Origin: an uncultured Tateyamaria sp.
GTDB lineage: Bacteria > Pseudomonadota > Alphaproteobacteria > Rhodobacterales > Rhodobacteraceae
NCBI GenBank assembly: GCA_947501275.1
Contig: CANMVD010000007.1
Span: forward strand, 49,570 to 113,569
Reading direction: 5' to 3'
Length of the DNA: 64,000 bases
A program made the translations under genes and the position numbers. Below the pieces are notes generated by a model. It made no database searches. It was not told the DNA's origin and saw only the letters and a program-made list of their open reading frames with translations. Positions 44,120 to 52,429 of this stretch are shown here, one piece after another. The number at the start of each line of letters is the position of its first letter. Positions within the stretch are counted from its first letter, which is position 1.

Positions 44120-45235
44120 ATGACAAATTTTCGCCTGACACCGCTTGCCGCCGCCCTGCCCTCAACCGTGCCTTTTGTTGGCCCTGAAACACAAGAACGC
44201 GCCCGCGACGCGGCATTTCGGGCCCGTCTTGGGGCCAATGAATCCGTTTTCGGGGCTTCTCCAATGGCACTTGAGGCGCTCACCGCGGCAGATCACTGGA
44301 AATATGGTGACCCCGAAAACCACGATCTTCGCCACGCCTTGGCGGCGCATCATGGCATTGCGCCAGACCGGATCGTGGTTGGAGAGGGTATTGATGGGCT
44401 GCTGGGGTATCTGGTGCGCCTGTTCGTGGCGCCGGGGGACACTGTGGTCACCTCTGACGGGGCTTATCCCACATTCAACTACCACGTGGCCGGATTTGGC
44501 GGCACGCTGCACAAAGTCCCCTATCGGGAGGATCACGAGGACCCAAGCGCCCTTTTCGCCCAAGCGCGCGCAGTGGATGCAAAACTTGTCTACCTAGCGA
44601 ATCCCGACAATCCGATGGGAACATGGCACAGTGCCGGGACGCTGAGCGCCGCGCTTGAGGAATTGCCACACGGCGCTGTCCTGATACTGGACGAGGCCTA
44701 TATCGAGTGTGCACCGGACAGGACTGCTCTGCCTCTGACGCTGGATGATCCGCGCGTCATCAGGATGCGTACATTCTCCAAGGTATACGGATTGGCGGGT
44801 GCGCGGATTGGCTATGCAATCGGTGCGCCTGATCTGATCACGGCCTTCAACAAGGTGCGCAACCATTTTGGCGTGAACCGGGGTGCGCAAGCAGCCGCGT
44901 TGGCCGCTCTAGATGACCAGGCGCATATGACAAAAGTTGCGGGCGAAATAAGCGCCGCACGGGACAGGCTTGCGGAGATCGCGCGGCAAAACGGCCTGAC
45001 GTCCTTACCTTCGGCGGCAAATTTTGTTGCCATAGATTGCGGTCGGGACGGCGCATATGCCAAGGCCGTGCTGGATGCCATGATCGCACAAGGTATCTTT
45101 GTGCGCATGCCTTTTGCGGCTCCGCAAAACCGCTGCATCCGCATCAGCTGTGGGATGGCCGGCGACATGGACGCCGTCGCCGCTGCTCTGCCCAAGGCGC
45201 TGGATGCCGCACACGTTACTGTCAAAAGGGGCTGA
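44120..45235 (+). CDS. PLP-dependent aminotransferase, HisC-like (class I/II)
   Basis: ATG 44120 starts the protein-like sequence (MTNFRLTPLAAALPS), giving 371 residues; the track start at 44021 is upstream noise. Fold type I features are GVGEGIDGL-like phosphate contacts (VVGEGIDGLLGYLV), the LANPDNPMGTW motif (NP-x-N-P), ILDEAYIECA, the Schiff-base Lys in TFSKVYGLAGARIGY and a terminal Arg in CIRISCG. This fits the histidinol-phosphate aminotransferase family, but no other his genes are adjacent, so the substrate may differ. It is divergent from the Tat-signal gene. Confidence 0.82.
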   Translation: MTNFRLTPLAAALPSTVPFVGPETQERARDAAFRARLGANESVFGASPMALEALTAADHWKYGDPENHDLRHALAAHHGIAPDRIVVGEGIDGLLGYLVRLFVAPGDTVVTSDGAYPTFNYHVAGFGGTLHKVPYREDHEDPSALFAQARAVDAKLVYLANPDNPMGTWHSAGTLSAALEELPHGAVLILDEAYIECAPDRTALPLTLDDPRVIRMRTFSKVYGLAGARIGYAIGAPDLITAFNKVRNHFGVNRGAQAAALAALDDQAHMTKVAGEISAARDRLAEIARQNGLTSLPSAANFVAIDCGRDGAYAKAVLDAMIAQGIFVRMPFAAPQNRCIRISCGMAGDMDAVAAALPKALDAAHVTVKRG

Positions 45236-45289
45236 CAGACGAAATTGCCGCGATATACTTTTACCGCTCGGTAATATTGCACTTGTAGC

Positions 45290-45520
45290 GTGGCAGACAT
45301 GCGAAATGACGAACAACCGCAACGCGCGCCGAATTATACCTCCGCCTGCATTGTGATGTTTGGCGTCAATGTCACGTGGATCCTTGTCGCGATCTGGGCA
45401 TTTTGGGGATTGGTGGCGGCGATGTTACTGGCGTTGGGGTTGAACCATTTGATGGACCGCGTGCGTGTCTGGGCGGATGCCCGGGCCGCAGCGTCAATCC
45501 GAAGAGGCAAACAGATCTAG
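45290..45520 (+). CDS. Small membrane protein (76 aa)
   Basis: The track start is a GTG (MADMRNDEQ); an ATG nine bases later (45299) is equally possible. Two membrane helices (SACIVMFGVNVTWILVAIWAF and VAAMLLALGLNHLMDRV) and a basic C-terminal tail (SIRRGKQI). No family recognised. It ends at TAG 45518-45520, after which the same frame stays open for about 115 codons. Confidence 0.55.
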   Translation: MADMRNDEQPQRAPNYTSACIVMFGVNVTWILVAIWAFWGLVAAMLLALGLNHLMDRVRVWADARAAASIRRGKQI

Positions 45521-45707
45521 CGTCGCGGTTGGGAAAATGCCGCAGATAGCCCGGGCAATCTGAACGGTTCGTTCAACAACAAAAGCAAGACACTGTATTT
45601 CGGACACGGAGAAAGTGACGCTTTTGAGCTTCATCGAATTGGATCGATAAAGGACGGAGCTGCAGCACGCGCGGCATGCCAGAACACAGACTATGAGGAA
45701 TACGACT

Positions 45708-45740
45708 GGCGGCTACTGTGCGTAGCGCACAATAGCCGCC
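45708..45740. terminator. Long GC-rich inverted repeat before the class V aminotransferase 3' end
   Basis: GGCGGCTACTGTGCG and CGCACAATAGCCGCC pair with one mismatch around a three-base TAG loop, giving a 15-bp stem. It lies 12 bp beyond the stop of the minus-strand aminotransferase. No T-tract follows on either strand; best read as a transcript-end or stabilising hairpin. Confidence 0.5.
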
Positions 45741-45752
45741 TCCGCAAAACCC

Positions 45753-46961
45753 TTACACCCGTCCGATCACGCTTGCCGCTGCGTCCAGCGCACCTGTGCC
45801 ATGGGGGATATCAAGCGCAGTCAGTCCCGCCTCGATTCCTCCCAATAAACCGAGGACCATGTGACCGTTGACATGCCCCATGTGCCCAAGGCGAAAAAAC
45901 CCATGCCATGCCGGGTCACCCGGAGGGGCCATGCCCAGTCCAATACCAAGGGTCAGACCCAAATGCGTCTCGACCCAGTCGCGTAAGGCGGACCCATATG
46001 GCGCAGGTAAACGCAGGGCCGTCACGGCTGTGCTGCGGTGCGCAGCATCCGCCACGTTCAATTCCAGACCTCCAGGGACGCTCCAATGCGCGCACGCGGT
46101 CCAAATCGCCCGGGCAAGCAGGTCATGGCGGTGCCAGACGTTCTCGATGCCTTCAGCGTGGATCATGTCGAGCGCTGTGCGCAGCCCATAGAGATGGTGC
46201 GTCGGTGCGGTCCCGTTCCAGTACATGAAAAACTCTTCGGGATTGGCGCGCGGCACCCAGTCCCAATACCGACTGACACGATCCATCTTGGCTCGGACAC
46301 CGGCAGCCTTGTCGTTGAAGAACACAAAAGCCATGCCGGGTGGCACCATTAGCCCCTTTTGACACCCTGTCACCATCACATCGACGCCCCAGGCGTCCAT
46401 CTCAAAGCGGTCGCACCCCAGGGAGGCGATGCAATCGGCCATCAAGAGGGCGGGATGGTTGGTGTCATCAAGTGCCGCCCGCAGGCCCGCAATGTCGTTG
46501 CGCACGGATGAAGACGTATCCACATGCACGGCAAGAACCGCCTTGATCTTGTGGCCGGTGTCGGCACGCAACGCGTCGGCAACCCGAGCCGCATCAATTG
46601 GTGTGCGTTTACCAAAGTCGATAATTCGGGTTTCAGCGCCGAGGCCCTCAGCCATGTCGGCCCAGCCGTGCCCAAAGCGCCCTGTGGCGGGCACCAGAAC
46701 GGTGTCACCCGGCGCAATCGTGTTGGCCAGCGCCGCTTCCCACGCGGCGTGCCCATTGCCAATATACATTGCAACATGCCCGGCGGTGCGGGCCACCGCC
46801 TTGAGATCGGGCACAAGGCTCGCGGCAATGTCAATCAGTTCACCCGCGTAAATGTTTGGCGCGCCGCGATGCATCGCCTGCAATACTGCATCGGGCATGA
46901 CCGAAGGCCCGGGAATGGCGAGATAGTCACGCCCATGGCGCGCAATTGGACGGGTCGTCAT
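45753..46961 (-). CDS. Class V aminotransferase, serine-pyruvate/alanine-glyoxylate type
   Basis: TGGAG nine bases before ATG 46961 supports the start MTTRPIARHGRDYLAIPGPS, giving 402 residues. The N-terminal IPGPSVMPDAVLQAM is typical of SPT/AGT aminotransferases, and the PLP Lys is in TGCQKGLMVPPGMAF; the preceding CIASLGCDRFEMDAW supplies the PLP-contacting Asp region. It transfers an amino group between alanine, serine or aspartate and glyoxylate or pyruvate; substrate not determined. It is convergent with the small membrane protein. Confidence 0.85.
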   Translation of the reverse strand: MTTRPIARHGRDYLAIPGPSVMPDAVLQAMHRGAPNIYAGELIDIAASLVPDLKAVARTAGHVAMYIGNGHAAWEAALANTIAPGDTVLVPATGRFGHGWADMAEGLGAETRIIDFGKRTPIDAARVADALRADTGHKIKAVLAVHVDTSSSVRNDIAGLRAALDDTNHPALLMADCIASLGCDRFEMDAWGVDVMVTGCQKGLMVPPGMAFVFFNDKAAGVRAKMDRVSRYWDWVPRANPEEFFMYWNGTAPTHHLYGLRTALDMIHAEGIENVWHRHDLLARAIWTACAHWSVPGGLELNVADAAHRSTAVTALRLPAPYGSALRDWVETHLGLTLGIGLGMAPPGDPAWHGFFRLGHMGHVNGHMVLGLLGGIEAGLTALDIPHGTGALDAAASVIGRV

Positions 46962-47144
46962 GTGGTGAGGCTCCAGTAGATAGAGGCATGTCTGCGTTGG
47001 TTGCTGCACCCTAGCGCGCTGCGATGCGGCGTCAATCTGTCCGCAGCCAAGTCGTCATGCAGAAGCGCAACGCGAGATAACAGCGCAGACTTGCCCCAAC
47101 ACGATGGGCGGGGTACACCTTGCCTCCGAGTTTCCAAACGGAGC

Positions 47145-49046
47145 ATGGCAGTCCCTGCCCCTTGCCGCAACGTGAGCACACCCAACTCTCCTGACACGCC
47201 CCCCGCCGCCTCCGGCCCATTGCTGCGCTGGCTTTGGCATGGCTACCTGAAACGGCACACCGGGGTGATGCTGATCGCGCTGGCCTTCATGGTGCTGGAA
47301 GGGTCCATGCTGGGCGCTTTGAGCTGGATGATGCAGCCCATGTTCGACGACGTGTTTGTGGGCGGCAACACATCCATGCTGATCTGGGTTGGCATTGTGT
47401 TGGTTGGTATCTTCCTTGTGCGCGCCTTTTCGTCCGTGGTTCAGAAAGTGCTGCTGACACGGGTTGCCCTCAAGACCGCAGCGGCAATGCGTTTTGACTT
47501 GCTCGACCGCATGATGTTGCAGGACGGGACCTTTCATCAGGATCACCCGCCCGGGTTTCTTATTCAGCGGGTGCAGTCGGACGTTGACGCGGTTGGGCAG
47601 GTCTGGCGGGCCGTTATCACCGGTGCGGGGCGCGATCTGATCGGTTTGTTTGTCCTGTTGGGCGTCGCCATCAGTGTGGACTGGGTCTGGGCCTTGCTGG
47701 CGCTTGTCGGGATTCCGCTTTTGGTGCTGCCGGCTGCAGCCGCCCAAAACTACGTGCGCAAGTATGCACGCTCTGCCCGCGACATCGGCGCCTACCTGTC
47801 GACCCGGCTTGATGAAGTGTTCCACGGCATCGTGCAGATCAAGCTCAATGCGCTCGAGGATTACCAATCCCAGCAATACCGCAGCCTGACCAAGCGCTTT
47901 ATCTCGACCGAGACACGGGCCGCCTTTGGTGGCGCCGCAATCCCGGCGATGATCGACATCGTTTCCGGCATCGGGTTCATGGCCGTGATCCTGTATGGCG
48001 GGCGCGAGATTATTGCAGGCGACAAGACGATTGGCGAATTCATGACCTTCTTCACGGCCATGGGATTTGCCTTTGACCCCATGCGTCGATTGGGTGCGAT
48101 CTCTGGCCTGTGGCAGGCCGCGGCAGCGGCGATCGAGCGGGTCAAGGAACTGCTGGACGCGCCGTTGATGCTGACATCGCCGGACAATCCAGTTGCGGCC
48201 CCCACGGGCACGCCGGATATCGTGCTCGACAATGTGACGCTGAGATATGGGGAAACCCAGGTGTTGCATGCGCTGTCCTTGCGCGCCGCGCCCGGCGAGA
48301 CAACGGCGCTGGTTGGTGCCTCCGGGGCCGGAAAATCCACGATTTTCAATCTGTTGACGCGACTGGTGGACCCGCAGGAAGGCGCCGTGCGCGTTGGAGG
48401 CGTCACCACCACCGAGATGGGCATCGAAGATCTGCGCGAGCTTTATTCGGTCGTCACCCAGGAGGCTCTGCTGTTTGACGAAACGTTGCGCGAAAACATC
48501 CTGCTTGGGCGCACGGATGTCAGTGATCAGACGCTTCAGGACGTATTGGACGCCGCCCACGTGTCCGACTTTGTCAGCAATCTGCCTGACGGACTGGACA
48601 CCAAGGTGGGGCCACGCGGCTCGGCGCTTTCTGGCGGGCAGCGCCAGCGCGTCGTGATTGCGCGAGCCCTGCTGCGCAACACCCCCATCCTGCTGCTCGA
48701 CGAGGCGACGTCGGCCCTTGATGCTCAATCCGAAAAGGTGGTGCAAACTGCGCTGGATCGTTTGTCCGAAGGGCGCACAACACTGGTGATCGCGCACAGG
48801 CTGTCCACAATCCGAGAGGCGGACAAGATCATCGTGATGGACCGTGGCGAGGTCAAAGATACCGGTACGCACGAAGAGTTGTTGGAGCGCGGCGGCATCT
48901 ATGCGGATTTGTATCGCCTCCAGTTTCAGGATGGTAAAACCCTGATCGACACGACAGTCACCCGCTCGCTTGGCCGGGACGTCAGCTTTTCCAGTGAGGC
49001 CGGGCCGAGCCTGATGTCGCGTCTGCGCAACCGCCTGTTCGGATAG
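47145..49046 (+). CDS. ABC exporter half-transporter (MsbA-like, fused TMD-NBD)
   Basis: Six transmembrane helices (about residues 40-320) fused to a nucleotide-binding domain (about 355-600). Walker A is GASGAGKSTIF, the Q-loop lies in SVVTQEALLF, the signature is LSGGQRQRVVIARALL, Walker B is ILLLDEATSALD and the switch His is in VIAHRLSTI. The start is uncertain: ATG 47145 is used, but GTG 47172 or the track's 47001 are also possible. As a half-transporter it should dimerise and export a hydrophobic substrate such as a lipid or drug. Monocistronic. Confidence 0.85.
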   Translation: MAVPAPCRNVSTPNSPDTPPAASGPLLRWLWHGYLKRHTGVMLIALAFMVLEGSMLGALSWMMQPMFDDVFVGGNTSMLIWVGIVLVGIFLVRAFSSVVQKVLLTRVALKTAAAMRFDLLDRMMLQDGTFHQDHPPGFLIQRVQSDVDAVGQVWRAVITGAGRDLIGLFVLLGVAISVDWVWALLALVGIPLLVLPAAAAQNYVRKYARSARDIGAYLSTRLDEVFHGIVQIKLNALEDYQSQQYRSLTKRFISTETRAAFGGAAIPAMIDIVSGIGFMAVILYGGREIIAGDKTIGEFMTFFTAMGFAFDPMRRLGAISGLWQAAAAAIERVKELLDAPLMLTSPDNPVAAPTGTPDIVLDNVTLRYGETQVLHALSLRAAPGETTALVGASGAGKSTIFNLLTRLVDPQEGAVRVGGVTTTEMGIEDLRELYSVVTQEALLFDETLRENILLGRTDVSDQTLQDVLDAAHVSDFVSNLPDGLDTKVGPRGSALSGGQRQRVVIARALLRNTPILLLDEATSALDAQSEKVVQTALDRLSEGRTTLVIAHRLSTIREADKIIVMDRGEVKDTGTHEELLERGGIYADLYRLQFQDGKTLIDTTVTRSLGRDVSFSSEAGPSLMSRLRNRLFG

Positions 49047-49052
49047 CTTGAT

Positions 49053-49721
49053 TTAACGGCGGTAGCGCGCGGCCAGTGTCTGCGGATCAGCACCGGCAAA
49101 GTAGCGCAGCAACAGCCCCAAATTCCGCGCGCCGCGCCGTATCCACCCTTGAGCACGATACTTGCCCGCGCTGGTCACGGCCTCCCATTGAAGGGGCACA
49201 AGATGGCCCCTGAGAGCGCGTGCCATGGCGACATCTTCCATCAAAGCGATATCGCGATATCCTCCCACACGATCATAAAGGGAGCGTGGCACCAACAGAC
49301 CTTGGTCGCCGTAAGGCAACCCAAAGAGACGCGCGCGCAGGTTGGCCCAAGCCGCCACGACCCGACCGCCTCGATCAAATTTCAACTGAAAATACGCAGC
49401 ATCATCGCGCTGGATATGCGCAGCAACAGCGCCAACCCAACCCGGCGCAAGTTGCGTGTCGGCGTGCAGCACCAAGAGCCAATTCCCCTTTGCATCCGCA
49501 CACCCCCGGCGCAGCTGCCCACCACGCGATGCTGCCCCGCGCACGATGTTGGCCCCCCACGCATCGGCAATTTCGCACGTTTCATCATCCGAGCCACCAT
49601 CAGAGACCATCACTTCGGCGATCAGCCCCGCTTCGACCCCTTCCATCAAGGCAGTCAGGCATCCTGGCAGGTCGGACGCTGCATTGAGCGTGGGGATTAC
49701 AACAGACAGTGGCGCGGCCAT
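49053..49721 (-). CDS. TIGR04283-type family 2 glycosyltransferase
   Basis: A 222-residue GT-A glycosyltransferase with SVVIPTLNAASDLPGCLTALM, the VSDGGSDDET nucleotide motif, the LVLHADTQLAPG metal-binding DxD-like loop and a catalytic ALMEDVAM region. It matches the TIGR04283 family (rSAM/selenodomain-associated transferase 2; arsenosugar biosynthesis glycosyltransferase). Its usual partners, a TIGR04282 transferase and a radical SAM enzyme, are not adjacent, so the arsenosugar role is only a family-level suggestion. Confidence 0.8.
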   Translation of the reverse strand: MAAPLSVVIPTLNAASDLPGCLTALMEGVEAGLIAEVMVSDGGSDDETCEIADAWGANIVRGAASRGGQLRRGCADAKGNWLLVLHADTQLAPGWVGAVAAHIQRDDAAYFQLKFDRGGRVVAAWANLRARLFGLPYGDQGLLVPRSLYDRVGGYRDIALMEDVAMARALRGHLVPLQWEAVTSAGKYRAQGWIRRGARNLGLLLRYFAGADPQTLAARYRR

Positions 49722-49789
49722 GGCCGATCCTCTTTTGTTCGGGCGGGGCGCTGCTATATGACAAAGGAGCGCGCAAAAGGAAATGCCAC

Positions 49790-50536
49790 ATGTCTCATCG
49801 CCACATCTTTCGTCTTACAGGTTCTGATACGCGGGCATTTCTGCAAGGGCTTGTCACCAATGATGTCGACAAGATCGACAACGGCCTTGTCTACGCAGCC
49901 CTGCTGACGCCGCAGGGCAAGTACATGGCCGACTTCTTTCTGTGCGCGGATGGGCAAGACGTGCTGCTGGACGCCCATGCAGATCAGGCCGCCATGCTTA
50001 GGCAACGGCTGGCCATGTACAAGCTGCGCGCAGACGTCGTAATCGCGGACGCCGAGTTGCACATGCATCGCGGCGTCGGCGATGTGCCACAGGACGGGTT
50101 TGCCGATCCGCGCAACTCAGCACTGGGGTGGCGCGCCTACCGCGACGAGCCCCAAACCGATGACACCACCGACTGGACAGCCCTCCGCGTGGCGAATCTT
50201 GTGCCTGAAACCGGTGTCGAACTGACCCCGGACACCTTTATTCTAGAGGCCCGGTTTGAGGCACTGAACGGCGTTGATTTCCGCAAGGGATGTTATGTCG
50301 GACAGGAAGTCACGGCGCGGATGAAACACAAGACGACATTGCGCAAAGGGCTCGCGCAGGTCAGCCTTGATGGATCCGCTGAGACTGGTACTGACATCAC
50401 CGCTGACGGGAAAGTTGCTGGCACGTTGCTGAGCCAGTCGGGCGAAAAGGCCATTGCATATCTTCGTTTTGACCGCGCCAAAGGACCGATGGCAGCGGGT
50501 GACGCAACCGTTCTGTGGAGCGAAAGCGAAGGATGA
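49790..50536 (+). CDS. ygfZ: Folate-binding protein YgfZ/GcvT-like
   Basis: ATG 49790 (MSHRHIFRLTGSD), with AAAAGGAAA eight to ten bases upstream, is the start; 248 residues. The diagnostic motif KGCYVGQEVTAR is at about residue 165. The family (COG0354) binds folate and supports iron-sulfur cluster assembly, e.g. of MiaB. The C-terminal barrel is as in GcvT. It starts divergently from the glycosyltransferase and is convergent with efp. Confidence 0.87.
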   Translation: MSHRHIFRLTGSDTRAFLQGLVTNDVDKIDNGLVYAALLTPQGKYMADFFLCADGQDVLLDAHADQAAMLRQRLAMYKLRADVVIADAELHMHRGVGDVPQDGFADPRNSALGWRAYRDEPQTDDTTDWTALRVANLVPETGVELTPDTFILEARFEALNGVDFRKGCYVGQEVTARMKHKTTLRKGLAQVSLDGSAETGTDITADGKVAGTLLSQSGEKAIAYLRFDRAKGPMAAGDATVLWSESEG

Positions 50537-50557
50537 CGCAGTTCGCCGCAGACTTCC

Positions 50558-50589
50558 GATCCGGCCATGTGCAATGTTGCTGCCGGATC
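50558..50589. terminator. Hairpin between convergent ygfZ and efp
   Basis: GATCCGGC and GCCGGATC form a perfect 8-bp stem with a 16-nt loop in the short gap between the two convergent genes. A likely shared transcript end, though without a U-tract. Confidence 0.4.
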
Positions 50590-50621
50590 AGCCGCTGAGA
50601 ACCAATGCGGCCCAGTCGCCT

Positions 50622-51185
50622 TTAGGCACGTTCAGAGTATTCCATCGTCTCGGTGTTCACGACGATGTCCTCATCCTGACCGACAAATGGCGGCACCATC
50701 ACCTTGACGCCGTTGTCCAGAATGGCGGGCTTGAACGAATTGGCAGCCGTTTGGCCTTTCACAACCGGCTCAGTCTCGACAATTTTGCAGACGACCTTTT
50801 GGGGCACGGTCGCGTTCAATGCCTCGGCTTCGTAGAACTCGACCACAATTGTCATACCGTCCTGCAAGAACGGGCGCCGTTCGCCGAGGATCTCGGCAGG
50901 CAATTCGATCTGTTCGTACGTATCGGCGTCCATAAAGACGAGCATTCCGTCATTCTCATAAAGGAACTGCTGGTCCTTTTGTTCCAGACGCACTCGCTCG
51001 ACCTTGTCGGCGCTGCGAAAGCGTTCATTCAGCTTGGAGCCATTGCGCAAATTGCGCAATTCCACCTGAGCAAAGGCACCGCCCTTGCCCGGTTTGACAT
51101 GATCGACTTTTACAGCCGCCCACAGCCCGTCATTGTGCTCGAGCACGTTTCCGGGGCGGATCTCGTTTCCGTTAATTTTAGGCAT
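50622..51185 (-). CDS. efp: Elongation factor P
   Basis: The true start is ATG 51185 ([20 protein letters not shown]), giving 187 residues; the 141-residue extension in the track is an artefact. The tRNA-mimicking loop KPGKGGAF carries the modifiable Lys34. The C-terminal part ([22 protein letters not shown]) completes the three beta-barrel domains. EF-P relieves ribosome stalling at polyproline in the cytoplasm. No epmA/epmB-like gene is adjacent. Confidence 0.95.
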   Translation of the reverse strand: MPKINGNEIRPGNVLEHNDGLWAAVKVDHVKPGKGGAFAQVELRNLRNGSKLNERFRSADKVERVRLEQKDQQFLYENDGMLVFMDADTYEQIELPAEILGERRPFLQDGMTIVVEFYEAEALNATVPQKVVCKIVETEPVVKGQTAANSFKPAILDNGVKVMVPPFVGQDEDIVVNTETMEYSERA

Positions 51186-51405
51186 GTGACAAAACCATGG
51201 CAAAAGGTTGATGAAAAGTTGACGCCCCCTATATCTCGGGGATGGGCGCCCTGCAAGACAACGACATCCTGTGCTGCACCTGCGGCAAGCTATGCACTGA
51301 ACGCAAAGGTGCCATGCAAATTCAGGGTATCCGAATCGGAGCATATGCGCCATAAGGAACGCCACGCCGAAAACACAAGAGCAAGAATAAAAGGAAGGAC
51401 GACGA

Positions 51406-51726
51406 ATGAAAGACTTCGTTGACGGCACTGCCTTTAACAACGAACAAGGCAATCGTGCACGTAAACTGTTTGCAGCCGTTGTGTTGGCTGCTTTGGACGA
51501 CGCCATTGCGGATGACAAGAAGTATGGCAACGGTCCTGAACAAATCGCCCGCTGGGCGCGCTCCCGCGATGGGCGCGAAGTGTTGAGCTGCGCGGGCATT
51601 GACCCCAATGAACGTGTTGTTCAAGGATTGATGGAATTCGTTGGCAAAGGTGTACGCACATCTGTCGCCCTCAGCCGCGAAGAATCCGAACGGCGCAATG
51701 CCGCGCAACAGGCCGAAGCTGCCTGA
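51406..51726 (+). CDS. DUF6280 family protein
   Basis: A 106-residue protein ([41 protein letters not shown]) matching the Rhodobacteraceae-specific DUF6280 family. It lacks a signal peptide and looks helical and soluble. GGAAGGA is seen about nine bases before the ATG. Divergent from efp with a 220-bp gap, and followed by a strong terminator. Function unknown, but its near-universal presence in roseobacters suggests a housekeeping role. Confidence 0.85.
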   Translation: MKDFVDGTAFNNEQGNRARKLFAAVVLAALDDAIADDKKYGNGPEQIARWARSRDGREVLSCAGIDPNERVVQGLMEFVGKGVRTSVALSREESERRNAAQQAEAA

Positions 51727-51755
51727 GTGCATCACACATAGACTGCCAGAAAAAG

Positions 51756-51781
51756 ACGCGCCCAGAAGGGCGCGTTTTTTT
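51756..51781 (+). terminator. Rho-independent terminator of the DUF6280 gene
   Basis: ACGCGCCC-AGAA-GGGCGCGT forms an 8-bp GC-rich stem with a tetraloop, followed by seven Ts, 30 bp after the stop codon. This is the clearest intrinsic terminator in the window. Confidence 0.9.
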
Positions 51782-51808
51782 GTTGTGCAGGATTGGTTCC
51801 GGCAGGCT

Positions 51809-52387
51809 TCAGCTGTCAGTGAAAAAGAAAAGCCACTGTCGCACAACCCACAGTTCCATCACCAACAGCGGCAGTGCGATCAGCCAAACCCATAGCGCAA
51901 ATTTGCGCATCCACAGAACCACAACAGCCATCACACACAGCGCGGCCTCAATCGGGGCAACCCACCCTGCACCATGATCCCTATCCCAATAGCTGAGCGG
52001 GCTTTCAAAAACCCACCAGCTGATGGGCCAGAAATGCGGGCGTCCATCATCGTGATGCAGTGGCATATCCAAACACAGGTGCAAGATTGCAGCACCCGTT
52101 AACGCAATCGCCCACTGAGAACGTCGCCATACCGCCAGCCCTAACAAGAGCCCCCAGACAATGAACGAGTTATCGATTGCAAAGACAGTCTGCCAACTAT
52201 CTGAGAAATAAAGCTCGTTAAATACGCGTTGTGGCGAAATTCCGAGCACAAACAAAGCTGTACCCGCCATCAGGTACAGCGACAGATCAGGAAGCAAAGC
52301 GCCTGCAAAAGCAGCTAGAATGACTTTGGATTGCGCAGGCCTGCCAAATGCAGCAGCGCCGATCAACAGATGCGCAGGCGTGTTCAC
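51809..52387 (-). CDS. Membrane-bound metal-dependent hydrolase-like protein (YdjM-type)
   Basis: A 192-residue protein with four to five membrane helices. The N-terminal MNTPAHLLIGAAAFGRP and the ILHLCLDMPLHHDDGRPHFWPISWWVF region contain the conserved His/Asp residues (H near 5, HLCLD, HHDD) of the YdjM/DUF457-like membrane hydrolase family. It probably faces the inner membrane. Substrate unknown; related genomes sometimes mislabel it CobQ. It is on the same strand as the PopZ-like gene (42-bp gap). Confidence 0.75.
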   Translation of the reverse strand: MNTPAHLLIGAAAFGRPAQSKVILAAFAGALLPDLSLYLMAGTALFVLGISPQRVFNELYFSDSWQTVFAIDNSFIVWGLLLGLAVWRRSQWAIALTGAAILHLCLDMPLHHDDGRPHFWPISWWVFESPLSYWDRDHGAGWVAPIEAALCVMAVVVLWMRKFALWVWLIALPLLVMELWVVRQWLFFFTDS

Positions 52388-52429
52388 AGCGACCGCAGCA
52401 AAGCGCGCAATCGCAACCCTGCCAAATCC

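Noticed and set aside
45521-45752. Independent gene downstream of the small membrane protein
   Set aside because: The frame has no start codon or ribosome-binding site of its own and contains the long hairpin, so I list it only as an observation.
47055-48872. 605-aa minus-strand ORF opposite the ABC transporter
   Set aside because: Exact antisense of a well-defined Walker A/signature/Walker B gene; His/Gln/Arg-rich composition typical of shadow frames.
51186-51608. N-terminal extension of EF-P in the track
   Set aside because: EF-P starts at [13 protein letters not shown]; the extension has no EF-P-like sequence and overlaps the start of the DUF6280 gene.
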